The position numbers and the translations under genes are program-made. From assembly GCA_905235675.1 (NCBI GenBank), contig CAJONC010000019.1, positions 1 to 64,000 on the forward strand: DNA of 64,000 nt, read 5' to 3'. The notes under the pieces were generated by a model. It saw only the letters and a program-made list of their open reading frames with translations, was not told the DNA's origin and ran no database searches. Shown here piece after piece: positions 8,151 to 15,884 of this stretch (positions are counted from its first letter, which is position 1; each line of letters begins with the position of its first letter). This DNA comes from an uncultured Bacteroidales bacterium. GTDB taxonomy: Bacteria; Bacteroidota; Bacteroidia; Bacteroidales; UBA932.

Positions 8151-9332
8151 ATGGCTCATAGAACAATAATTATAACAGGGGGAGCAGGTTTTATCGGAAG
8201 CCATGTGGTACGGCTGTTCGTGAACAAGTATCCCCAGTGCAGGATTATCAATGTCGACAAGCTTACCTACGCGGGCAATCTTGCCAATTTGAAGGATATT
8301 GAAAACAAACCCAATTACAAGTTCGTCAAAGCCGATATCTGCGACTTCGACACTATATACAGTCTGATGCAGGAAGAGAAGGTAGACGGCATCATACACC
8401 TGGCTGCGGAAAGCCATGTGGACCGTTCCATCAAGGACCCTTTCACCTTTGCACAGACCAATGTGATGGGTACTCTCAGCCTGCTTCAGGCGGCGAAGCT
8501 TTATTGGGAGAGCCTGCCGGAGAAATTCGAGGGCAAGCGCTTCTACCACATCTCTACCGACGAGGTTTACGGAGCCCTCGAGATGACTCATCCCGAAGGG
8601 GTCGAGCCTCCTTTCTCCACAAAGGCGTCTTCCGAAAAGCATCATCTCGCGTATGGCGAGAAGTTCTTCACCGAAGACCTCAAGTATCAGCCCCACAGTC
8701 CTTACAGCGCCGCTAAGGCCTCCAGCGACCATTTCGTGCGCGCTTTCCACGACACCTACGGGCTGCCGACCATTGTCACGAACTGCTCCAACAACTACGG
8801 GCCCTACCAGTTCCCCGAGAAGCTCATTCCGCTGTTCATCAACAACATCCGCCATCGCAAGCCGCTGCCGGTTTACGGAAAGGGCGAGAACGTGCGCGAC
8901 TGGCTTTATGTCGAGGACCACGCGCGTGCAATCGACCTCATCTTCCATGAAGGAAAAACAGGAGAGACCTACAATATCGGAGGTTTCAACGAGTGGAAGA
9001 ATATTGATATAATCAAAGTCCTCATCTCGACCACCGACCGTCTCCTGGGGCGCGCCGACGGCGAAGACATGGACCTCATAACCTATGTGACCGACCGCGC
9101 CGGACATGACCTGCGCTATGCGATAGACTCCAGCAAACTCCAGAAAGAACTCGGATGGGAGCCGTCTCTGCAGTTCGAAGAAGGCATTGAAAAGACTGTC
9201 CGCTGGTACCTCGAAAATCAGGACTGGCTCGACAATGTGACGAGCGGCGATTACCTGAAATATTATGAGGAAATGTATAATGGGGGGGGGCAGAAGCTAA
9301 ACGCTAAAAATGGAAACCGATATGAAAAATAA
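8151..9332 (+). CDS. rmlB: dTDP-glucose 4,6-dehydratase
   Basis: Cytoplasmic short-chain dehydrogenase of nucleotide-sugar metabolism, 393 aa. It converts dTDP-glucose to dTDP-4-keto-6-deoxyglucose, on the way to rhamnose and related sugars. Visible features: NAD-binding ITGGAGFIGSHVV at the N terminus, LAAESHVDRSI, HISTDEVYG with the catalytic Thr-Asp-Glu, and PYSAAKASSDH (YxxxK). The ATG at 8151 was chosen because the promoter overlaps the longer version. The other rml genes are not adjacent; the next gene overlaps by 23 bp and is another sugar-nucleotide dehydratase. Nine consecutive G residues (9282-9290) sit in the last codons, so the C-terminal tail (GGGQKLNAKNGNRYEK) depends on the length of that tract. 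Confidence 0.93.
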   Translation: MAHRTIIITGGAGFIGSHVVRLFVNKYPQCRIINVDKLTYAGNLANLKDIENKPNYKFVKADICDFDTIYSLMQEEKVDGIIHLAAESHVDRSIKDPFTFAQTNVMGTLSLLQAAKLYWESLPEKFEGKRFYHISTDEVYGALEMTHPEGVEPPFSTKASSEKHHLAYGEKFFTEDLKYQPHSPYSAAKASSDHFVRAFHDTYGLPTIVTNCSNNYGPYQFPEKLIPLFINNIRHRKPLPVYGKGENVRDWLYVEDHARAIDLIFHEGKTGETYNIGGFNEWKNIDIIKVLISTTDRLLGRADGEDMDLITYVTDRAGHDLRYAIDSSKLQKELGWEPSLQFEEGIEKTVRWYLENQDWLDNVTSGDYLKYYEEMYNGGGQKLNAKNGNRYEK

Positions 9333-11250
9333 GCGGCTTTCTGGTAGAATCCACAAGTATGTGGACTGGTATTTCAGCAAGAGGGTTGCTCCATATTGGC
9401 TGGTCGTCTTCATGGACCTGCTGATACTCCTGTTGTCATCGTTCGTGGTCTACGGATTCTTCGTCGGCTTCGGAACGGTCCGCAGCGAGGCTTTTTCCCT
9501 CCTGATGACTTTCATCGTACTGGCTGTACCGTACGTGATAGGATTCAGGATTTTCCATACCTATACCACTCTTGTCAGGTATTCTTCATTCATCGACATA
9601 CTTCAGGTATGCTATGCAATGATTTTCGGCTGCGTCTTAGCCCTTGTGTTCAACTGGCTGCTCAGTCTGCTGCCGGGTGATTTCTTTGCGGACGTGCGAA
9701 TCGCCAGCATTCTGGTAAGTTCCGTCGTCGCAGCTGTAATAATGATACTCATGAGGGTGATCGTGAAGTCGCTGTACGATATGGTGTACAAGGCCGAGGA
9801 TGCCCCGAAGGCTTTCATCTATGGGGTTTACGACGGAGGCGTGGGCCTTGCCAAGAGCATACGCAACGAAAAACCTTCGAGGTTCAGCATCAAGGGATTC
9901 ATAACCCACGATCCCCAGATGGGATATGCCCATCTCCTCGGAGAGAAGGTCTATCCGGTAGACGACAATCTTACCGAGGTACTTGTAAAGAATAATATAA
10001 GCGCCGTGCTGGTGGCGCCGAACCGCAACGAAGTTTTCCGCCGCGACCAGAAGCTTCAGGACCTTATTATCGCTTCCGGAGCCAAAATCTACATGGCCCA
10101 CAAGCCTGATGAATGGGAGCCCGGAAAGGCGCCAGTACTGAGCCCTGTGAATATCAGCGACCTTCTTCCGCGCGAGCAGATATCCGTGGATATGGATTCG
10201 ATAGGCGCCATGCTCAAGGGATCCAGGGTGCTGGTCACCGGTTCCGCGGGTTCCATAGGGAGCGAAATAGTGCGCCAGGTGGCATCCTTCGGCCCTGCCG
10301 AGATGATGCTGCTCGACCAGGCGGAGACTCCCCAGCACGACATACGCATTATGATGGCGAGGGATTTCCCCGACATAAAAGCCTCTGCAATAGTGACATC
10401 CGTATGCCATTCGAGCAGGATGGACGCCATCTTCAATGCATTCCGCCCCGATTATGTGTTCCATGCTGCTGCATACAAGCATGTTCCCATGATGGAGGAC
10501 AATCCTCCGGAGGCCGTGCTCAACAATGTATACGGTACCAAGGTGCTTGCCGACCTTTCCGTGAAGTACGGCGTGCGCAAATTCGTGATGATTTCCACCG
10601 ACAAGGCTGTGAATCCCACCAATGTGATGGGCTGTTCAAAGCGTCTCTGCGAGATTTACGTGCAGGCGCTCAACTCGGCCGAACGTGCCGGAAAGGTGGA
10701 GGGGAGCACCGAGTTCGTAACCACACGCTTCGGCAATGTGCTGGGATCCAACGGTTCTGTGATTCCCCTGTTCGAGGAGCAGATACGGAATGGCGGCCCC
10801 GTCACTGTGACGGATCCCAACATCGTGCGCTTCTTCATGCTGATTCCCGAGGCCTGCAAGCTGGTGCTGGAGGCCGGCACTCATGGGGATGGAGGGCAGA
10901 TTCTGGTGTTCGACATGGGAGAGCCGGTGAAGATATCCGACCTTGCCAGACGCATGATAAAGCTTTCCGGCGCCGAAAACGTGGAGATAGTCTACACCGG
11001 CCTGAGGGACGGCGAAAAACTCTACGAGGAGGTGCTCAGCGACAAGGAGGACACCCTTCCTTCGTTCCACGAAAAGATACGTATTGCTCAGGTCCGCGAA
11101 TATGATTTCGAAACCATACGCGTGCAGATGGATGAGCTTCTTGCAATCGCGAAAACCTACGATCCTATGAAGACCGTCGCCAAGATGAAGGAGATCGTTC
11201 CTGAATACGTCAGCAATAATTCAGTTTATACTATACTCGACAAACATTAA
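9310..11250 (+). CDS. Membrane-bound nucleotide-sugar 4,6-dehydratase/epimerase (WbpM/CapD family)
   Basis: A 646-aa polysaccharide-biosynthesis enzyme. Four N-terminal membrane helices (about residues 25-140) anchor it; a CoA-binding-like Rossmann region (about 155-290) follows; the C-terminal SDR domain begins with VLVTGSAGSIGSEIVRQ (GxxGxxG) and carries ISTDKAVNPTNVMGCSKR, the family-typical active-site segment. Members make UDP-4-keto-6-deoxy-HexNAc precursors for capsule, LPS O-chains or protein glycans at the inner membrane. It is probably co-transcribed with rmlB, whose stop lies 23 bp inside this gene. A second ATG at 9322 is possible. The precise substrate cannot be read from sequence. 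Confidence 0.9.
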   Translation: METDMKNKRLSGRIHKYVDWYFSKRVAPYWLVVFMDLLILLLSSFVVYGFFVGFGTVRSEAFSLLMTFIVLAVPYVIGFRIFHTYTTLVRYSSFIDILQVCYAMIFGCVLALVFNWLLSLLPGDFFADVRIASILVSSVVAAVIMILMRVIVKSLYDMVYKAEDAPKAFIYGVYDGGVGLAKSIRNEKPSRFSIKGFITHDPQMGYAHLLGEKVYPVDDNLTEVLVKNNISAVLVAPNRNEVFRRDQKLQDLIIASGAKIYMAHKPDEWEPGKAPVLSPVNISDLLPREQISVDMDSIGAMLKGSRVLVTGSAGSIGSEIVRQVASFGPAEMMLLDQAETPQHDIRIMMARDFPDIKASAIVTSVCHSSRMDAIFNAFRPDYVFHAAAYKHVPMMEDNPPEAVLNNVYGTKVLADLSVKYGVRKFVMISTDKAVNPTNVMGCSKRLCEIYVQALNSAERAGKVEGSTEFVTTRFGNVLGSNGSVIPLFEEQIRNGGPVTVTDPNIVRFFMLIPEACKLVLEAGTHGDGGQILVFDMGEPVKISDLARRMIKLSGAENVEIVYTGLRDGEKLYEEVLSDKEDTLPSFHEKIRIAQVREYDFETIRVQMDELLAIAKTYDPMKTVAKMKEIVPEYVSNNSVYTILDKH

Positions 11251-11264
11251 TTCCTGATTATCCT

Positions 11265-13409
11265 GTGTCCGTAAAGGAATACAATGTCATAATAGTGGGA
11301 GGCGGGGTTACAGGAGCCGCTACCGCCCGCGACTGTGCCCTGAGGGGGCTCAGGACCCTGCTGGTTGAACGCGGGGACATCTGCGACGGAGCTTCCGGCC
11401 GCAATCACGGCCTGCTTCACAGCGGCGCCAGATATGCGGTGACCGACCGCGAAGGCGCGATGGAATGCATAATCGAAAACAGGATACTCCGGAAAATCGC
11501 TTCCAACTGCGTCGAGCAGACGGAAGGCCTGTTCATAAGCCTGCCGGAAGACGGCCTGGACTATCAGGCCAATTTCATATCCAAATGCCGCGAAGCCGGC
11601 ATAAATGCCGAGGCAATGGACCCGAAGGAGGCCTTGAGGCTGGAACCTGCGGTGAATCCTTCCATCATAGGCGCAGTAAAGGTGCCGGATGCATCCGTGG
11701 ATCCGTTCCGGCTCGTGGACGCGAATATTCTTGATGCGACGAGGCATGGGGCCGACGTGTTGAAGTTTACAGCGGTGACTTCGCTCGTGAAGGACGGGTC
11801 GAGGGTAGTGGGCGTGAAAACTTCTTCCGGAGAAACAATCCATGCTGACATGGTGGTGCTCGCCGCCGGAATCTGGACTGCGGACATAGCCCGTGAGGCC
11901 GGTGCACATATAGAGATGATGCCCAGCAAGGGATCCCTTATAATTTTCGGCCACAGGGTGGCGAATATGGTGATAAACCGTTGCCGCAAGCCTGCCAATG
12001 CCGATATTCTCGTGCCCGGCGATGTGGTGAGCGTGCTCGGAACCACTTCGGACAAGGTCCCTATGGATACCATAGACGACATGCGCTGTACTCCCGACGA
12101 GGCCGACCTGCTGCTGAAGGAAGGCATACAGCTGGTTCCTGCTCTTGCCAATACCAGGATAATCAGGGCCTATGCCGGAGTGCGTCCACTTGTGGTGGCC
12201 GACCCTTCAGGTGACGGACGCAATGTCAGCCGCGGCATAGTGCTGCTCGACCATGAAGAGCGCGACGGCATTGCCGGACTTATTACCATAACGGGAGGAA
12301 AGCTCACCACGGCCCGCCTGATGGCCGAAATGGCAACCGACCTCGTGTGCAGCAAACTCGGGGTGAGCGCAAAATGCGAAACTGCCGTGCGCAAGCTTCC
12401 GGGCTCGGAAGGGCGCAAGCCGGAATACGGGGACCCGTCTTTCCAGAAGGCGGCGATAGGAAGGCATGGCGGCGAGGTTTCAAAGATGAACTTTGCCGAA
12501 GGCAGCGAGGTGATATGCGAGTGCGAATCGGTGACAAAGGCCGAAATCATTTATGCCGTGGAAAATTTCGGAGTGAGGAATCTGCCGGATCTGAGGCGGC
12601 ACACTCGTGTGGGCATGGGCACATGCCAGAGTTCGCTTTGTGCAAAGAAGGTGGCAGCTGTCCTGGCGGAAATCCTCAAGGATGTTACGGCGGAGGAACT
12701 TGTCGCCGGATATATGAATGAACGCTGGAAGGGAATTACTCCCGTAATGTGGGGGAATACCCTCCGTGAAGCGGAATATATGATAAGGGCCAATTCGGAG
12801 TTTGCCGTCGCAGGGCGGCATACGGTAAAGCCGGAGTTCTCCCGTGATGAGAAGCTGCCTTTCGATGTCGTGATTATAGGCGGCGGATGGGCCGGCTGCA
12901 GCGTTGCCGAGAAGCTTTCGGATGCCGGACTTCGCGTCTGCGTGGTCTCCGAGGGCCTGTCGCTCGCCGTGAGCGGGGCTGAAAAGCCCTACGCACGGCT
13001 GGCTGCTTTGCAGCGGAAGGGCGTGACCGTCCTTCGCGGCGACAGGGCCGTCGCAGGTATTTTCGAAGATGGGAGGCTGGTATCCCTTACGACCAGGAAT
13101 CTTGGCGCTGAAACCCCTTTGCGTGCGGCAAATTACATCCTTGCAAGCGGGAAATTCTTCTCCTGCGGGCTTTGTTCCGACAGGGATCATATCTGGGAAC
13201 CGGTGTTCGGCGCCGACCTGAATGCGCCTTTGGTGCGCACGGAATGGTACTCGCCCGAATTCGGCGCGCCCCAGCCTTTCATGGCTTATGGTGTGCTGAC
13301 CGACGACTCCGCCCGCGTGATGAAAGGAGGGAAGGCTGTTGCCAACCTATATGCCGCCGGAGATATAGTGGCGGATGGATGTGTTTCTTTAAGTACGGAT
13401 AAATCATAG
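11265..13409 (+). CDS. glpA: Anaerobic glycerol-3-phosphate dehydrogenase, GlpA fused to a shortened GlpB
   Basis: A 714-aa protein starting at GTG, 14 nt after the capD stop. Residues 1 to about 400 are the FAD-dependent GlpA dehydrogenase (VIIVGGGVTGAATARD; oxidises sn-glycerol-3-phosphate to DHAP). About 416-475 form a BFD-like [2Fe-2S] domain with Cys at ICECES and GTCQSSLC. From about 533 a second dinucleotide-binding fold starts (FDVVIIGGGWAGCSVAEKL) and ends with NLYAAGDIVADGC, matching the two ends of GlpB. That part is only about 180 aa against roughly 420 in E. coli GlpB, so its middle is missing. The next gene is glpC, 5 nt away, giving the GlpABC membrane-linked complex from two genes. 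Electrons probably go to the quinone pool. Confidence 0.9.
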   Translation: MSVKEYNVIIVGGGVTGAATARDCALRGLRTLLVERGDICDGASGRNHGLLHSGARYAVTDREGAMECIIENRILRKIASNCVEQTEGLFISLPEDGLDYQANFISKCREAGINAEAMDPKEALRLEPAVNPSIIGAVKVPDASVDPFRLVDANILDATRHGADVLKFTAVTSLVKDGSRVVGVKTSSGETIHADMVVLAAGIWTADIAREAGAHIEMMPSKGSLIIFGHRVANMVINRCRKPANADILVPGDVVSVLGTTSDKVPMDTIDDMRCTPDEADLLLKEGIQLVPALANTRIIRAYAGVRPLVVADPSGDGRNVSRGIVLLDHEERDGIAGLITITGGKLTTARLMAEMATDLVCSKLGVSAKCETAVRKLPGSEGRKPEYGDPSFQKAAIGRHGGEVSKMNFAEGSEVICECESVTKAEIIYAVENFGVRNLPDLRRHTRVGMGTCQSSLCAKKVAAVLAEILKDVTAEELVAGYMNERWKGITPVMWGNTLREAEYMIRANSEFAVAGRHTVKPEFSRDEKLPFDVVIIGGGWAGCSVAEKLSDAGLRVCVVSEGLSLAVSGAEKPYARLAALQRKGVTVLRGDRAVAGIFEDGRLVSLTTRNLGAETPLRAANYILASGKFFSCGLCSDRDHIWEPVFGADLNAPLVRTEWYSPEFGAPQPFMAYGVLTDDSARVMKGGKAVANLYAAGDIVADGCVSLSTDKS

Positions 13410-13414
13410 TTGCC

Positions 13415-14623
13415 ATGCAGGAAATTACGAAACTGGAAAGTTGCCTGAAGTGCAATCTCTGCACTCTTGCCTGTCCTATGATGGAGGTGAATCCGGATTA
13501 TCCGGGCCCCAAGAAAGCCGGCCCCGACGGCGAACGCTACCGGCTCAAGGATCCTGCATTCTACGACTATGCCCTGAAATACTGTCTTAACTGCAAGCGT
13601 TGCGAGGTGGCCTGCCCGTCGGACGTGCATGTCGGCGACATGATACAGCTCGCCCGCATAAACTATGGCTCACAGGGTAAAAGAAGGGGCATGAAAGGCC
13701 TGCGCGACTGGACCCTTGCCTCCACCGACCTGGTTGGAAGCCTCTCCACCCCGTTTGCCCCCATAGTTAATGGAGTGCTTAAAACCAAGCCCGTAAAGGC
13801 GCTGATGCACAGCACGATTGCAGTAGACAAGCATCGCACTTTCCCTGCTTACACCCATCAGAAATTCGTGAAATGGTTCCGTGGACAGGACCAGTCGGGC
13901 TTCGACAGGTTCGTGACCTACTTCCATGGCTGCTATGTCAATTACAACTATCCGGAACTCGGCAAGGATTTCGTCCGCATAATGAATGCCGCAGGCTATG
14001 GGGTGCATCTTCTCGAGAAGGAGAAATGCTGCGGCGTGGCCCTGATGAGCAACGGCTTTGCCTCCCAGGCGCGAAAGCAGGGGGAAATCAATCTCGCATC
14101 CATACGCAAGGCGGCCGCTGCGGGAGAGCCTGTTCTTACCACCTCCTCCACCTGCACCTTTACCATGAGGGACGAATATCCCCACGTGCTCGGACTGGAG
14201 AATTCCGACGTGCGCGACTCTCTGATGCTCGCCACCCGCTGGCTCTATGGCAAAATATCTTCAGGAGAACTTCGGTTCAAGTTCCGCAAAGACTTTAAAA
14301 TGAAGGTAGTATATCATACGTCCTGTCATATTCAGAAGATGGGATGGCAGTTCTATTCAATTGAACTGCTGAAGATGATTCCCGGCGTGGAACTAACAGT
14401 CCTCGACCAGAACTGCTGCGGAATTGCGGGCACTTTCGGTTTCAAGAAAGAGAATTATCCTTTCTCCCAGGCAATAGGCTCGAAACTCTTCGACGATATT
14501 CTCGCCATTCCCGACGCAATTGTGTCCACCGACTGCGAAACCTGCAAGTGGCAGATAGAAATGAGCACGGGCAGGACCGTGCTCAATCCGATTGAGATAT
14601 TTGCAAAGGCGCTGGAAGCCTAA
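13415..14623 (+). CDS. glpC: Anaerobic glycerol-3-phosphate dehydrogenase subunit C
   Basis: Iron-sulfur subunit, 402 aa, that passes electrons from GlpA(B) to menaquinone at the inner membrane. The N terminus has two [4Fe-4S] clusters (CLKCNLCTLACP and CLNCKRCEVACPS), and the C-terminal half has the two CCG-type heterodisulfide-reductase motifs (KCCGVALMSNG with FHGCY, and NCCGIAGTFG with SCH), as in E. coli GlpC. It follows the glpAB fusion by 5 nt and is surely in the same operon. Its stop overlaps the stop of the convergent thioesterase gene by 3 bases. Confidence 0.93.
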   Translation: MQEITKLESCLKCNLCTLACPMMEVNPDYPGPKKAGPDGERYRLKDPAFYDYALKYCLNCKRCEVACPSDVHVGDMIQLARINYGSQGKRRGMKGLRDWTLASTDLVGSLSTPFAPIVNGVLKTKPVKALMHSTIAVDKHRTFPAYTHQKFVKWFRGQDQSGFDRFVTYFHGCYVNYNYPELGKDFVRIMNAAGYGVHLLEKEKCCGVALMSNGFASQARKQGEINLASIRKAAAAGEPVLTTSSTCTFTMRDEYPHVLGLENSDVRDSLMLATRWLYGKISSGELRFKFRKDFKMKVVYHTSCHIQKMGWQFYSIELLKMIPGVELTVLDQNCCGIAGTFGFKKENYPFSQAIGSKLFDDILAIPDAIVSTDCETCKWQIEMSTGRTVLNPIEIFAKALEA

Positions 14624-15360
14624 GCTTCGGCGAATTCCATCTTTTCCACGAAACAGAGCGTGTCTCCCACCTTGCCGGACACGTACCAGGTGTCGGTATC
14701 GCGGGCGATGCTGAAATGCACGGTTTCGCCATATTGTATCTCGTGGTAGTAGCACACCTGGACGTCGTATAACTTCCTGTCTTTCAGATAATCGAAGGGA
14801 AGAATGTCGAACGCCCACTGCGTGTACTGGCAGTTGTTGGCATGTCCGTTGGTGTCCAGGTCGGAATACATTACGGTATGGCTGCCGGCATCCTGCTGTT
14901 CCAGCTCCCTGGGAACTATTATCTTGGTGCAGAAGGGGAGGGTGTCCTCGCTGTAATGCAGGCTCTCGTCAAATCCGGTTTCGCCGCGGAAGAGGCTGTG
15001 CTCTTTGAGGTCGAGAAGCGTCCATGCCGAGGTGCCGAGAAGTATGGGCGTGGCCGGGTCGTCTGCCTTGAACATACGGAAGTTCCTGTGCCAAAGCAGC
15101 CCTGCCTGGCCCCTGGACCAGGTCTGGAGTATTACATCGTCGCCCCAGACAGGGCAGTCGTCAATCTGGAAATGAATACGGTTGAGGGCCCAGAAGAGAT
15201 TGCGCTCCCGCAGCTGCTCATAACTGCAATTGCAGAATTCCGATCCCTGATATGCTATCTCCTGAAGGTGATTCTGCAGGAATGAGGCCTTGATGCGGGC
15301 AGATGCATCGGTCTCATAGCTCTGAATCCTGAAACGTTCTTCTACTATAGGAACAGGCAT
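14620..15360 (-). CDS. Acyl-ACP thioesterase
   Basis: Soluble hot-dog-fold enzyme of 246 aa that releases free fatty acids from acyl carrier protein. Two hot-dog repeats are visible; the second has SDLDTNGHANNCQYTQWAFD, with the Asp/Asn/His active-site pattern of FatA/FatB-type thioesterases (DxNxHxNN), and the first contains FWALNRIHFQI. Its start overlaps the fabZ stop (TAATG), so translation is probably coupled. Releasing or redirecting acyl chains next to a dehydratase suggests tuning of fatty-acid chain pools, but no regulation is visible. Confidence 0.88.
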   Translation of the reverse strand: MPVPIVEERFRIQSYETDASARIKASFLQNHLQEIAYQGSEFCNCSYEQLRERNLFWALNRIHFQIDDCPVWGDDVILQTWSRGQAGLLWHRNFRMFKADDPATPILLGTSAWTLLDLKEHSLFRGETGFDESLHYSEDTLPFCTKIIVPRELEQQDAGSHTVMYSDLDTNGHANNCQYTQWAFDILPFDYLKDRKLYDVQVCYYHEIQYGETVHFSIARDTDTWYVSGKVGDTLCFVEKMEFAEA

Positions 15361-15803
15361 TATTCTATCCCTTTAAGTTTTTCTTTGGGAACAAGGAAGA
15401 ATTTGAGAATACCCTTCGCACACAGTGTTCCGTTCACCTTGGCCTGGGCGTCCACAATCACGAGAGGAGGGTGAATCTCCACGCGTTTTGAGTTCACTTC
15501 CACTCTGTCCCCGGGGAAAACGGAGTTCTTGAACTTGATGTCGTCCAGCCCTGCGTACATTGCGGTGTTCTTTTCGAGATATTCGCGGGGAATGAGCAGC
15601 ACGCTGCCCTGGGCCATTATTTCACAAAGGATTACGCCGGGTACGACGGGATAGCCTGGGAAGTGCCCCTGTACGAAAAATGCGTCCTGAGGAATAGTGT
15701 AGGATGATTCCACGTGACCATCTTCCTTAAGTTCGCTTTCATCGACCAGAAGCATCGGGGGCCTGTGCGGGATAATCTTCTGTATTTCTTCTCTGTTCAT
15801 CAT
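15360..15803 (-). CDS. fabZ: 3-hydroxyacyl-ACP dehydratase FabZ
   Basis: Cytoplasmic dehydratase of the fatty-acid elongation cycle, 147 aa, the usual length. It shows IIPHRPPMLLVD at the N terminus and the active-site His in GHFPGYPVVPGV followed by CEIMAQ with the catalytic Glu. It is first gene of a two-gene operon with the acyl-ACP thioesterase. In many Bacteroidetes another FabZ domain is fused to LpxC elsewhere; this is a free-standing copy. Two Met codons in a row at the start leave a 1-codon ambiguity. Confidence 0.92.
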   Translation of the reverse strand: MMNREEIQKIIPHRPPMLLVDESELKEDGHVESSYTIPQDAFFVQGHFPGYPVVPGVILCEIMAQGSVLLIPREYLEKNTAMYAGLDDIKFKNSVFPGDRVEVNSKRVEIHPPLVIVDAQAKVNGTLCAKGILKFFLVPKEKLKGIE

Positions 15804-15828
15804 AACTTAACTTTAGTACGCCGCTTTT

Positions 15829-15860
15829 CTTGCAAATTTTATGCCCTATTCCTATATTTG
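15829..15860 (+). promoter_or_regulatory. Promoter of nadE
   Basis: CTTG (15829-15832), 20-nt spacer, TATATTTG (15853-15860). The -7 box is perfect, the -33 box has one mismatch. The leader is about 18 nt. Confidence 0.6.
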
Positions 15861-15884
15861 CATGCTTGCTAAATTTTAAATAAT

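Noticed and set aside
8139-9107. 322-aa ORF antisense to rmlB
   Set aside because: Shadow of rmlB; no domain, and it would run across the rmlB start region.
9282-9290. G9 tract as proof of a frameshifted rmlB
   Set aside because: RmlB is complete through its conserved regions in the present frame; only the tail changes, so the gene is not called broken.
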